Shown one piece after another: positions 54,284 to 62,341 of a DNA stretch of 64,000 nt. A program made the position numbers and the translations under genes. The notes under the pieces were generated by a model. It did no database searches, had not been told where the DNA came from, and worked only from the letters and a program-made list of their open reading frames with translations. Positions within the stretch are counted from its first letter, which is position 1; each line of letters begins with the position of its first letter. The stretch is from Luteococcus peritonei (GTDB lineage: Bacteria; Actinomycetota; Actinomycetes; Propionibacteriales; Propionibacteriaceae): positions 62,001 through 126,000 of the forward strand of contig NZ_BAAAIX010000027.1 in assembly GCF_039526385.1 (NCBI RefSeq), in the 5' to 3' direction.

Positions 54284-55174
54284 TCAGCGCTCGCGCTGCG
54301 GCAGGGCGTCCACAGCCCGTGAGACCTCGGCCAGCCAGGCCGCGACGCCCTCAGGACCACCGCACAGCACGTCGGCCTGGGCGGCGACGGCGGGCTGCTC
54401 CTGGGAGCCGGCCACCACGCACAGCCCCAGCACCCCGTCGGCGGTCAGCTCGCGGACGGCGGCGAAGGCGGCCAGGTCACCCAGGTCGTCGCCCATCATC
54501 ACCACCACAGCGGGATGGCTGCGCTGGGCCAACAGGTGCAGTGCCTCACCCTTGGTGGTGGTCGAGCTGCGCAGCTCGATCACATTGCGCCCGGGTTCCA
54601 GCACCAGCTCGTGCTCGGTGGCGATGCCGGCGAGCGGCTCGCGCAACCAGTCGTAGGCGGCGGCCGGGTCGAGCGCCCGCCGGGTGTGCACGCCGATCGC
54701 GCGGCCCTTGTCCTCCACGGCGACGCCGGAGAGGAAGTCGAGCTCGGCGTTCGCCGCGAGCAGCTCGGTGACCTGGCTCTTCGCGGCCCGCACCGAGAGC
54801 GGGGCCGGCGGGCTGGTGGTCTCGCCGGAGGCGGCGTCCCAGGCCTCCTGGCCGTACTGGCCCAGCACCAGCACCTGGCCGAAGGCCGGCTCCTCGCTGA
54901 AGCGTCCGAGTTCGCGGACCACGTCGACGCCGCGGCCGGTGATGACCGCCAGCTGCCCCACCCGCGGCGCCAGCTGCACCAGCGCCGCACGGGCAGCAGG
55001 GTGCATCCGGGCCGCCATCGGGTCCTCGACGATGGGTGACAGGGTGCCGTCGAAGTCGGTGGCCAGCAGGGTGCGGTCCAGGTGCGCGGCGACCAGGTCG
55101 ACGGAGCGCTCGCCCAGTTCGGTGACGGCGCGCCACTGGCCGGTGCTGGGCAGGGTGGCGGTCTGTTCGCTCAT
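54284..55174 (-). CDS. otsB: trehalose-6-phosphate phosphatase
   Basis: The protein has 296 residues. HAD motif I is LLATDFDGTLSPI with nucleophile D40 and D42. VITGRGVD and MGDDLGDLAAF are motifs II and IV. It dephosphorylates trehalose-6-phosphate made by OtsA. GGGTGGAG precedes the ATG. It is divergent from otsA with 113 bases between. Confidence 0.95.
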   Translation of the reverse strand: MSEQTATLPSTGQWRAVTELGERSVDLVAAHLDRTLLATDFDGTLSPIVEDPMAARMHPAARAALVQLAPRVGQLAVITGRGVDVVRELGRFSEEPAFGQVLVLGQYGQEAWDAASGETTSPPAPLSVRAAKSQVTELLAANAELDFLSGVAVEDKGRAIGVHTRRALDPAAAYDWLREPLAGIATEHELVLEPGRNVIELRSSTTTKGEALHLLAQRSHPAVVVMMGDDLGDLAAFAAVRELTADGVLGLCVVAGSQEQPAVAAQADVLCGGPEGVAAWLAEVSRAVDALPQRER

Positions 55175-55287
55175 GACTCCACCCTTTCACGCCCAGGGGC
55201 GCCGGACGGGCCCTGCTGGAGGGTGGTTTCTGCACCGGGGCGGCGCTATAGGTTGGGGGTGACAGCGATGCGAAGGAGTGCTGAGCG

Positions 55288-56682
55288 ATGAACAGCGACC
55301 ACAAGGCCGACTTCCTGGTGGTGGCCAACCGGCTGCCGGTGGACCGCAAGACCGATGCCGACGGCAATCCCGTCTGGCGCACCTCCCCCGGCGGCCTGGT
55401 GACCGCGCTGGAGCCGGTGATGAAGCGCAAGGGCGGCGCCTGGGTGGGCTGGCACGGTGCCCCGGACGAGACCATCGAGGGCTTCGAGCACGAGGGCTAC
55501 CAGATCGTGCCGGTGCCGCTGGGTGAGCAGGAGGTCGAGGAGTTCTACGAGGGCTTCTCCAATGCCACTCTGTGGCCGCTGTACCACGACTGCGTCGCCC
55601 CGCCGGAGTTCCACCGCGAGTGGTGGGACACCTACAAGGCGGTCAACCAGCGCTTCGCGCAGGCCGCGGCCGATGTCGCCGAGCAGGGGGCGACGGTCTG
55701 GGTGCAGGACTACCAGCTGCACCTGGTGCCCTCCATGCTGCGTGAGCTGCGTCCCGACCTGCGCATCGGCTTCTTCCTGCACATCCCCTTCCCGCCCAAG
55801 GAACTCTTCCAGCAGGTGCCCTGGCGCAAGGAGCTGGTGGAGGGCCTGCTCGGGGCCGACCTGGTGGGCTTCCAGCTGCCCGGCGGTGCGTCCAACTTCA
55901 TCCGGCTCGCCCGACGGCTGTCCGGCGTCGAGGCGCTGGGAGACACCATCACCATGCCCGACGGCCGTCGGGTCAGGGCCCGGGCCTATCCGATCTCGAT
56001 CGACGCCGACGGTTTCAAGGCCCTGGCCGAGGACCCGGCGGTGCAGGAGGAGGCCGCGCAGCTGCGCGAGAACCTGGGCAATCCGAAGAAGATCTTCCTG
56101 GGCATCGACCGGCTGGACTACACCAAGGGCCTGCGCCAGCGGATCCGGGCCTTCGGCGAGCTCTTCCGTGACGACGAGCTGGATCCCGCGGAGTCCGTCT
56201 TCCTGCAGGTGGCCACGCCCTCGCGGGAGCGCGTCGAGGAGTACAAGAAGCTGCGCGACGACATCGACCTGCTGGTGGGCCGGATCAACTCGCAGGAGGG
56301 CGACATCGGCAACCCGGTGATCGCCTACCGGCACGACTCCTTCCCGCGCACCACCATGGCGGCCATGTACTCCATCGCCGACGTGATGGTCGTCACCCCG
56401 CTGCGCGACGGGATGAACCTGGTGGCCAAGGAGTACATCGCCTGCCATCCCGACGACGAGGGTGCCCTGGTGCTCAGCGAGTTCGCCGGTGCCGCCAAGG
56501 AACTGAAGCAGGCCTACATCGTCAACCCGCACGACCTGAACGGCATGAAGAAGACGCTGGTGAAGGCCGCCACCGACTCCCCCAAACAGCGGGCCCGTCG
56601 GATGAAGGCGATGCGCAAGCAGGTCTTCAGCCACCAGATCGACGACTGGGCCAACGACTTCCTGCACGACCTGGGCGTCTGA
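55288..56682 (+). CDS. otsA: trehalose-6-phosphate synthase
   Basis: The protein has 464 residues of GT20. It joins UDP- or ADP-glucose to glucose-6-phosphate. VANRLPVDR, WVQDYQLHLVPSMLRELRPDLRIGFFLH, the GIDRLDYTKGL nucleotide-sugar loop and PLRDGMNLVAKEYIAC are diagnostic. AAGGAG lies ten bases before the ATG at 55288. It is twelve bases from a small unknown gene. Confidence 0.96.
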   Translation: MNSDHKADFLVVANRLPVDRKTDADGNPVWRTSPGGLVTALEPVMKRKGGAWVGWHGAPDETIEGFEHEGYQIVPVPLGEQEVEEFYEGFSNATLWPLYHDCVAPPEFHREWWDTYKAVNQRFAQAAADVAEQGATVWVQDYQLHLVPSMLRELRPDLRIGFFLHIPFPPKELFQQVPWRKELVEGLLGADLVGFQLPGGASNFIRLARRLSGVEALGDTITMPDGRRVRARAYPISIDADGFKALAEDPAVQEEAAQLRENLGNPKKIFLGIDRLDYTKGLRQRIRAFGELFRDDELDPAESVFLQVATPSRERVEEYKKLRDDIDLLVGRINSQEGDIGNPVIAYRHDSFPRTTMAAMYSIADVMVVTPLRDGMNLVAKEYIACHPDDEGALVLSEFAGAAKELKQAYIVNPHDLNGMKKTLVKAATDSPKQRARRMKAMRKQVFSHQIDDWANDFLHDLGV

Positions 56683-56694
56683 GAGTCGGACCGG

Positions 56695-57015
56695 ATGAGC
56701 GAGCGGATCCGGGTGAGGCTCTTCGCCGAGTACGGCAGGGACTGGCCGCTGTGGTTCCCGGCTGACCGGCCGGAGTACGACGACGAGGGCATGGGCCTGC
56801 TGAGCGGCGATCTGGTCCAGCGGGCCGTGGACTGGGCCGCAGACTTCGGTGCCCTGGAGCCGGGCCTCGCATGGCCCTCAGAAGTCGCGCGTCTGCAGCA
56901 CCTGCTGGAAGGCTACCGTCTGGCCCGTCTGGTCCAGGAGGAGCTGGGCCCGGGCTTCGACGTCGTGGCCACCCACGACCACTTCGGCGACCCCTGGGCC
57001 GGCCTCACGGACTGA
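56695..57015 (+). CDS. small protein of unknown function downstream of otsA
   Basis: The protein has 106 residues. I do not recognise the family. It starts MSERIRVRLFAEYGRDWPLWFP and is acidic, with a likely helix LQHLLEGYRLARLVQEELG and the ending THDHFGDPWAGLTD. There is no membrane segment. It is 12 bases behind otsA and probably in the same transcript. Its codon use fits its neighbours. Confidence 0.6.
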   Translation: MSERIRVRLFAEYGRDWPLWFPADRPEYDDEGMGLLSGDLVQRAVDWAADFGALEPGLAWPSEVARLQHLLEGYRLARLVQEELGPGFDVVATHDHFGDPWAGLTD

Positions 57016-57022
57016 GGCCCCC

Positions 57023-57928
57023 TCAGCCCAGGAAGGCCACCAGCAGCGGCATCACCACGATGCCGACCAGGATGCTGACGCTGGTCATGAAGGTGGACAG
57101 CTGCACGTCGCCACCGATCTCCTCGGTGAATCCGGGCGCCATCGCGGCGATGGGTGCGTACATCACGATCACCAGCATCAGGCGCCAGTCCTGCGGCAGC
57201 GGGGAGAACCACAGGGCGAGCGCCATCAGGCTGACCAGGGCGTAGCGCAGCCCCAGGTAGCGCACCGCCCGTCGGGCCTGGCTGGCCTCCATCCGGATCT
57301 CCAGGCCGATGCCGATCATCAGCATGGCCAGGAAGGTGTTGGCCTGGCCCACCGTCGAGGTGAAGGTGATGAACTGGTCCGGCAGGCGCACCTCCAGCAG
57401 CTTCATCACCACCAGGGCGAGGTAGACGTCGAAGATCACCGAGCTGAACATCGCCTTGAGGAAGATGCCGGGGGTGGTGCGCCGCCCCTCGTCGGCGGTG
57501 CCGGTGGCCCAGGCGTAGCCGATGCCCGCGGCCGCGAAGGCGTTGCCGATGTCGAACAGGCTGGCGTGGACCACCGCGGCCGGGCCCATGAAGCCGGCCA
57601 GGTAGGGGGTCGCGAAGGCACCCATGTTGAAACTGGGCAGGTTGATGATGCCGAAGGCCTGCTGCTGCGGCCCACCGCGATGCTCCAGCAGCCGGCCCGC
57701 CAGCTGGAGCACCAGGTTCACGCCCAGCGCCACCACGGCCAGGCCCAGCTGGTGCACCTGCAGGTGGTGGTCGTTGAAGGCGGTGACCAGCATGCAGGGC
57801 AGCGTGATGCGCAGCACGATGCGCGAGAAGATCCCGAAGTCGGAGGTCTTCACCCAGCCGATGCGCTTGATGAGGTAGCCGACCGCGATGATCGCCACCA
57901 GCGAGAGCGCCTTCACCAGGATGTCCAT
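57023..57928 (-). CDS. AEC-family transporter (auxin-efflux-carrier type)
   Basis: The protein has 301 residues with about ten membrane helices. AFGIINLPSFNMGAFATPYLAGFMGP corresponds to the broken-helix motif of the family. AEC members export or import small organic acids or metabolites. The ligand is unknown. GGAAGG precedes the ATG at 57928. The divergent protease gene shares a promoter region that contains a 36-bp palindrome. Confidence 0.88.
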   Translation of the reverse strand: MDILVKALSLVAIIAVGYLIKRIGWVKTSDFGIFSRIVLRITLPCMLVTAFNDHHLQVHQLGLAVVALGVNLVLQLAGRLLEHRGGPQQQAFGIINLPSFNMGAFATPYLAGFMGPAAVVHASLFDIGNAFAAAGIGYAWATGTADEGRRTTPGIFLKAMFSSVIFDVYLALVVMKLLEVRLPDQFITFTSTVGQANTFLAMLMIGIGLEIRMEASQARRAVRYLGLRYALVSLMALALWFSPLPQDWRLMLVIVMYAPIAAMAPGFTEEIGGDVQLSTFMTSVSILVGIVVMPLLVAFLG

Positions 57929-58008
57929 GCACACCTTCCGTCCGCCCGACAGGCTAGGCCATCGGCCAGTGCCTCCCGTAGCTGGGCCACCTGTTGCCTG
58001 CGAGGGCG

Positions 58009-58044
58009 CTGCCCGGTACGCCCGGTACCGGGCGTACCGGGCAG
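58009..58044. repeat. 36-bp perfect palindrome in a divergent promoter region
   Basis: The left arm is CTGCCCGGTACGCCCGGT (58009-58026) and the right arm is its exact complement (58027-58044), with no loop. Each arm contains two copies of CCCGGTAC/G, so it also reads as a direct-repeat cluster. It ends 20 bases before the protease ATG and 81 bases before the transporter ATG. Confidence 0.9.
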
Positions 58045-58064
58045 CCATCTGCAAGAGTGGGGGC

Positions 58065-59300
58065 ATGCACACTCGGGGATCTGTGGGCCGCCTGTCCGTC
58101 TGCGCCGTCGCGCTCGCCAGCCTTGCTGCAGGATGCAGCAGCGGCTCGTCGGGCACGTCGACGCCCTCCACCAGCGCGTCCGGAGGCAGCGCCGCGGCCA
58201 GTCCGGGCGCCACCGCCACCAGTGCCTCGGCGACGCCGACCAAGGCACCGGTCACCCCGGTCAAGCCGGCCGCTCCGCCGGCGAGCGCCAAGCCTGCCGG
58301 CAGCCGTGCCGCGGGCCTGGTGCGGGTCCAGGTGAACAACTGCCAGAACATGGTGACGGGGTCCGGCTTCTTCGTCGACGACGACCTGGTGCTCACCGCC
58401 GCCCACCTGTTCAAGGGCGCCGCCAGCGTCGCCGTGCACTCCCCCGGCGGCGTGGTGCGCGGCAAGGTGCTGGGCACCGACGCGGCCAGCGACCTCGCGC
58501 TGGTGCAGCTGCTGCCCACCGGCGACGGCTCCCGGCTCACCGGGCCGGCCTTCTCGCTGGGCACGGCGGCACCGAAGCAGGGCGATGCGGTCACCCTGCT
58601 GGCCTACCCGGCCGGCCGGGCAGCCCACCAGGCGGCCGGCACGGTGGAGGCCACCGACGGCGGTCTCGAGGTGGACGGGACGAAGCTCGAGGGGCTGATC
58701 TCCCACACGGCCAATGCCGCGCCCGGCAACTCCGGTGGCGTGCTGCTGGATGCCTCCGGCAAGGCCGTCGGCATGGAGGTCTCCACCGATCCGAGCGGCG
58801 CCGGCGTGCACCACGCCGTCCCCATGACCAAGGCGGCGGCCCTGATGAAGGCGTGGAAGGCCAAGCCGGCCGCGCTGAAGATGGCGAAGTGCGAGGAGCT
58901 GGGCCCGCCGTCGATGACCTCGATCCATCCCGACGCCCCCGCCATCAAGACCGCCCTGTCGCGCTACCTGTGGGGGATGTCCTATCCCACCGAGACCGAG
59001 GAGCTCACCGGCCTGACCGGCGCGCAGGTGGCCTGGCAGGGACTCGGCCCGGCGGAGCAGAAGCGCTACGGCAGCCCCGAGAAGTTCCTGGCCCAGCACA
59101 AGGGCGTGATCGCCGGCGCCGCCAATGTGGACAACCTGGAGAAGCGTGACGAGTTCACCGACACCCTGATCTGGACCCTGCAGCTGGAGGGCCCCGGCAA
59201 GAAGTGCCAGGTGCACACCCAGCGCGTGGTGCTCTCCAGCGCCTCCGGCTCCTGGGTGATCGACCAGGTGGCCGAGCAGCAGGCCCCGCGCAGCTGCTGA
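58065..59300 (+). CDS. trypsin-like serine protease lipoprotein
   Basis: The protein has 411 residues. The signal peptide ends in lipobox LAAGC (lipidated C24), followed by a Ser/Ala/Thr/Pro linker to about 85. The protease domain has H114 (TAAHL), D143 (ASDLAL) and S223 (APGNSGG). A C-terminal domain of about 150 residues (KTALSRYLWGMSYP, VHTQRVVLSS) is not assigned. It is anchored outside the membrane. No HtrA-type PDZ domain is seen. A hairpin at 59327-59358 ends it. Confidence 0.9.
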   Translation: MHTRGSVGRLSVCAVALASLAAGCSSGSSGTSTPSTSASGGSAAASPGATATSASATPTKAPVTPVKPAAPPASAKPAGSRAAGLVRVQVNNCQNMVTGSGFFVDDDLVLTAAHLFKGAASVAVHSPGGVVRGKVLGTDAASDLALVQLLPTGDGSRLTGPAFSLGTAAPKQGDAVTLLAYPAGRAAHQAAGTVEATDGGLEVDGTKLEGLISHTANAAPGNSGGVLLDASGKAVGMEVSTDPSGAGVHHAVPMTKAAALMKAWKAKPAALKMAKCEELGPPSMTSIHPDAPAIKTALSRYLWGMSYPTETEELTGLTGAQVAWQGLGPAEQKRYGSPEKFLAQHKGVIAGAANVDNLEKRDEFTDTLIWTLQLEGPGKKCQVHTQRVVLSSASGSWVIDQVAEQQAPRSC

Positions 59301-59326
59301 GCCTGCCGGGCGGCTGCCCGGACACG

Positions 59327-59358
59327 ACGACGCCCGCACCACATGGTGCGGGCGTCGT
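59327..59358. terminator. bidirectional terminator
   Basis: ACGACGCCCGCACCA (59327-59341) and TGGTGCGGGCGTCGT (59344-59358) form a perfect stem between the protease gene and the convergent metS gene. Confidence 0.85.
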
Positions 59359-59387
59359 GCTGTCCGGACCGGTCCGACCCGACGAGG

Positions 59388-59546
59388 TCAGACGAGTTCG
59401 GCGTAGCCCTCCACGGGACGGCCGTCGTCGTCGAGCAGACGGACCGACCCCTCCGGGAAGCGGTAGAGCCGGCTGACCGCCCAGGCCAGGCCGCCCCAGA
59501 TGACCACGATGGCGAAGGCCATCATCACGAGTGCTCCGGTGCTCAC
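59388..59546 (-). CDS. metS: methionine/alanine importer small subunit MetS
   Basis: The peptide has 52 residues: MSTGALVMMAFAIVVIWGG starts a single membrane helix, followed by a short charged tail (SRLYRFPEGSVRLLDDDG). This is the form of MetS, the small partner needed by the NSS transporter MetP. The GTG start shares bases with the metP stop (GTGA), so it is translationally coupled. Confidence 0.85.
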   Translation of the reverse strand: MSTGALVMMAFAIVVIWGGLAWAVSRLYRFPEGSVRLLDDDGRPVEGYAELV

Positions 59547-61246
59547 TTCGAGCCCTCCTTCAGGTCCAGGGTGGTGCGGGAGTGGGTGTCGGCCACCGAG
59601 GCCAGGTCCAGGTTCTCGCGGGAACGGATGTCCTCGAAGCGCTTGCGGTCAACGATCGGGTCCAGGACCGGGCCCGGGATCGGGTCGCCGTCGGAGTCCA
59701 GGGTGTGCAGGTTCGACTTCTCCGACCAGGGCGCCAGGGAGAAGACCACGGCCAGCAGGACCAGGCCCACCGTCATGCCCCAGCCCCAGACCCCGACGAA
59801 GCTGGACGGCATGCCGCCGTAGCCCTTCTCGAGACGTGTCTGGATCTCGCCGATCAGCGTGTAGCCCAGCACCACCGGTGCCACGGCACCGACCAGCAGC
59901 TGCCAGCCGCGCCCCAGCTTGAACGAGCCGGCCTTGTTGAGGTGGCGTCGCAGGGTGGGCAGCGCCGTGAAGCCCGCGGTCAGGGTGAGCGCGGAGACCA
60001 GCGCGGCGCCCACGATGCCGAAGTTGTTGACGAAGGCGTCGGTGACGTCGAGCAGGTTCAGCCCGGTGGTGGTCGGGAAGAGCAGCGCGGAGACCAGCGC
60101 CATCGGGATCCCCACCAGCAGGGTGGAGGCCACGCGGCCGGTGCCGAACTTGTCCTCGACGGCGGCGATGATCACCTCGACGATGGAGATCATCGAGGTG
60201 AAGCCGGCGAAGACCAGCGAGCCGAAGAAGAGCACGCCGATCAGGGTCCCCATCGGGGCCTGGTTGATGATCGTGGGGAAGGCGATGAAGGCCAGTCCGA
60301 TGCCGGAGCTGGCCACCTCCGAGACCGGCTTGTCCGCAGCCTGCGCCATGAAGCCCAGGGCGGCGAAGACGCCGATGCCGCACAGCAGCTCGAAGGAGGA
60401 GTTGGCGAAGCCCACCACCAGGCCGGAGCCGGTGAGGTCGGCATTCTTCTTCACGTAGGAGGCGTAGGTCACCATGATGCCGAAGCCCACCGACAGCGAG
60501 AAGAAGATCTGGCCGAAGGCCGCCACCCAGACCGAGGAATTGGTCAGCGCCGACCAGTCAGGCGTGAACAGCGCGTCGAGGCCCTTGGTGGCGCCGGGCA
60601 GCGTGAGGGCCACCACGACCAGCACCACGAACATCACCACCAGCAGCGGGATGAACAGCAGCGAGCTGCCCGCGATGCCCTTCTGCACACCCAGGGCCAG
60701 GCAGCCGATCACGGCCAGCCAGACCAGCAGCAGCGGGATGGCGATGCCGGGCACGAAGTCGAAGCCGATGGAGGCCTGGTCAGCGGGAACCGCCCGGGTG
60801 AAGGACTCCATGAAGAAGGTGCCGGGGTCGTCGCCCCAGGCCTTGGTGAAGGAGAACAGGAAGTAGCGCAGCGCCCAGGCCAGGATCAGCGCGTAGTAGA
60901 CGCCGATCACCACGCAGATCAGCACCTGCCACCAGCCGATCGGCTCGGTCAGGCGGTGCAGGCGCCGGAAGGACAGCGGGGCCGAGCCACGCCAGCGGTG
61001 GCCCACCGCGTAGTCCAGCAGCAGCAACGGGATGCCCGCGCAGACCAGCGCGATCACGTAGGGCAGGATGAAGGCGCCGCCACCGTTGGAATAGGCCACA
61101 TAGGGGAAGCGCCAGATGTTGCCCAGGCCGACGGCGGAGCCGATGGCGGCCATGATGAAGGCGGTGCGCCCGCTGAAGGCGCCGCGGCTGGCGGAGGCCG
61201 GTCCTTGGGAAGTGGCCCCGGACGGTGGGGGCTGGCCGGTGCTCAT
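59543..61246 (-). CDS. metP: sodium-dependent methionine/alanine transporter MetP (NSS family)
   Basis: The protein has 567 residues with twelve predicted membrane helices. FIMAAIGSAVGLGNIWRFPY is the helix 1 Na+ and substrate motif, and the family's SSFELLCG and TSMISIVEV stretches follow. The long C-terminal tail (HTLDSDGDPIPGP...) is soluble. Pairing with a MetS-like peptide supports Met/Ala uptake as in corynebacteria. AAAGGA stands seven bases before the ATG. Confidence 0.93.
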   Translation of the reverse strand: MSTGQPPPSGATSQGPASASRGAFSGRTAFIMAAIGSAVGLGNIWRFPYVAYSNGGGAFILPYVIALVCAGIPLLLLDYAVGHRWRGSAPLSFRRLHRLTEPIGWWQVLICVVIGVYYALILAWALRYFLFSFTKAWGDDPGTFFMESFTRAVPADQASIGFDFVPGIAIPLLLVWLAVIGCLALGVQKGIAGSSLLFIPLLVVMFVVLVVVALTLPGATKGLDALFTPDWSALTNSSVWVAAFGQIFFSLSVGFGIMVTYASYVKKNADLTGSGLVVGFANSSFELLCGIGVFAALGFMAQAADKPVSEVASSGIGLAFIAFPTIINQAPMGTLIGVLFFGSLVFAGFTSMISIVEVIIAAVEDKFGTGRVASTLLVGIPMALVSALLFPTTTGLNLLDVTDAFVNNFGIVGAALVSALTLTAGFTALPTLRRHLNKAGSFKLGRGWQLLVGAVAPVVLGYTLIGEIQTRLEKGYGGMPSSFVGVWGWGMTVGLVLLAVVFSLAPWSEKSNLHTLDSDGDPIPGPVLDPIVDRKRFEDIRSRENLDLASVADTHSRTTLDLKEGSK

Positions 61247-61371
61247 GGAGGGTCCTTTCGAGGGCAGTCAGGTGTGCGCCCACAGGATACGGAAGCGCCG
61301 CTCGCTCCAGGAGGCTTCCCAGATGGCAGTCGCCCGGCTGCCGTCCCGAGCCAGGTCGTCGCGGTCAGCCG
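61247..61371 (-). promoter_or_regulatory. hairpin-rich leader before metP
   Basis: On the minus strand three consecutive stems are possible: GGCAG-N8-CTGCC, GGAAGC with GCTTCC, and TGTG-N4-CACA. The segment also has to hold the 3' end of the upstream gene. I do not recognise a known riboswitch class in it. Confidence 0.35.
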
Positions 61372-61767
61372 CTACCGGCGGGGAGCGGAGGGCTCGTCCT
61401 GCGGTGCCGTCAGCGAGGCGGTCTCCGTGTCCTGGGCCAGCAGGTGGCTGCCCTCCACCACGTCGAAACCCGCCCGGCAGGCCAGGGCCAGGTTGCGGTA
61501 CTGCCGCTCACGCCAGGGCGACATCTTCGCGTCGTCGAGCAGGACATCGTGGCCCACCCGCAGCAGGCCGTTCACCATCCCGGAGGTGGCCACCTGGATG
61601 GTGTGCTGCACGTCCACGTCCACCGAGACCGCACCGGCCACCATGCGGCGCACCAGGCTGCGGCTGACGTAGACAGATCCTCGCGACTGGGCCGCCTGGC
61701 GCAGCTGCATGCTCCGCTCACCGTCGACGGCGCCGTGCACCACTGTCAGGTGCCCCGCTCTGGGCAT
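61372..61767 (-). CDS. degenerate P-loop kinase-like protein (T4 PNK outline)
   Basis: The protein has 131 residues. The order of segments follows the kinase part of T4 polynucleotide kinase: HGAVDGERSM (11-20) stands where the Walker A would be, SRSLVRRMVAG (35-45) where SRDDxRxxL is expected, and GHDVLLDDAKMSPWRERQY (72-90) matches the VxxDDTNxxxxxR segment. Walker Lys and the catalytic Asp of the SRDD motif are replaced by Arg and Ser, and the C-terminal lid is missing. It is therefore probably catalytically dead. AGAGGAG precedes the ATG at 61767. Confidence 0.6.
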   Translation of the reverse strand: MPRAGHLTVVHGAVDGERSMQLRQAAQSRGSVYVSRSLVRRMVAGAVSVDVDVQHTIQVATSGMVNGLLRVGHDVLLDDAKMSPWRERQYRNLALACRAGFDVVEGSHLLAQDTETASLTAPQDEPSAPRR

Positions 61768-62341
61768 GGAATCGCTCCTCTTTCTCCATGAGATCTGCAA
61801 GAAGCCGCTCACCCGATGACGCAGTTCCAAGCATGACGTGCGGGCCCCTTCCAGACAGGTGACCCATTGCTGTTCAGACTGGGCTGCGGCGCTGGTAAAA
61901 GCAACTTGAAACGGGGTGTCATCCCAACCAATCGGGCGAATGTGGTCAAAAGCACATTCCGATGTCCCGAGATCGTGTGACTTCCTGCCCGTTCAATGGA
62001 AACTTGGTGTGTTTTCAAGCTCCACCGACAGGGGGTCTCTTGAACCCGGCGCACCGACCTCCTGATCGTCGCGCCCGTCCGCCCACCCCCAGGGCCACGT
62101 CCGGCGGGCCCTCCTTCGCAGGAGTCGGGTGGGCTGCCCCGGGCATGCTGCTCGGGCCGGTCCTGCATGCTCGGTGAGCGACTGTAGGAGTCCCGTACGC
62201 CTGTCGTCCCCCGAGGAGACCTGATGGGCTGGCTCCCCCTCTCGCCGATTCTGATGCAGCGGGTACGACAGTGCCCTGTCCAGTGGCCGTCGTGTCGAAC
62301 AGCAGCGCCGACGCCTCCATCGACCAGATCATCTCCAGGAC
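61768..62341. other. non-coding stretch before the carotenoid genes
   Basis: This stretch has no supportable gene on either strand. 61860-62040 is visibly AT-richer than the rest of the window (runs such as GGTAAAAGCAACTTGAAAC). It contains the dyad GAATGTG-N8-CACATTC (61938-61959) and CTTG-N9-CAAG near 62004, either of which could be an operator for the divergent genes. Confidence 0.5.
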
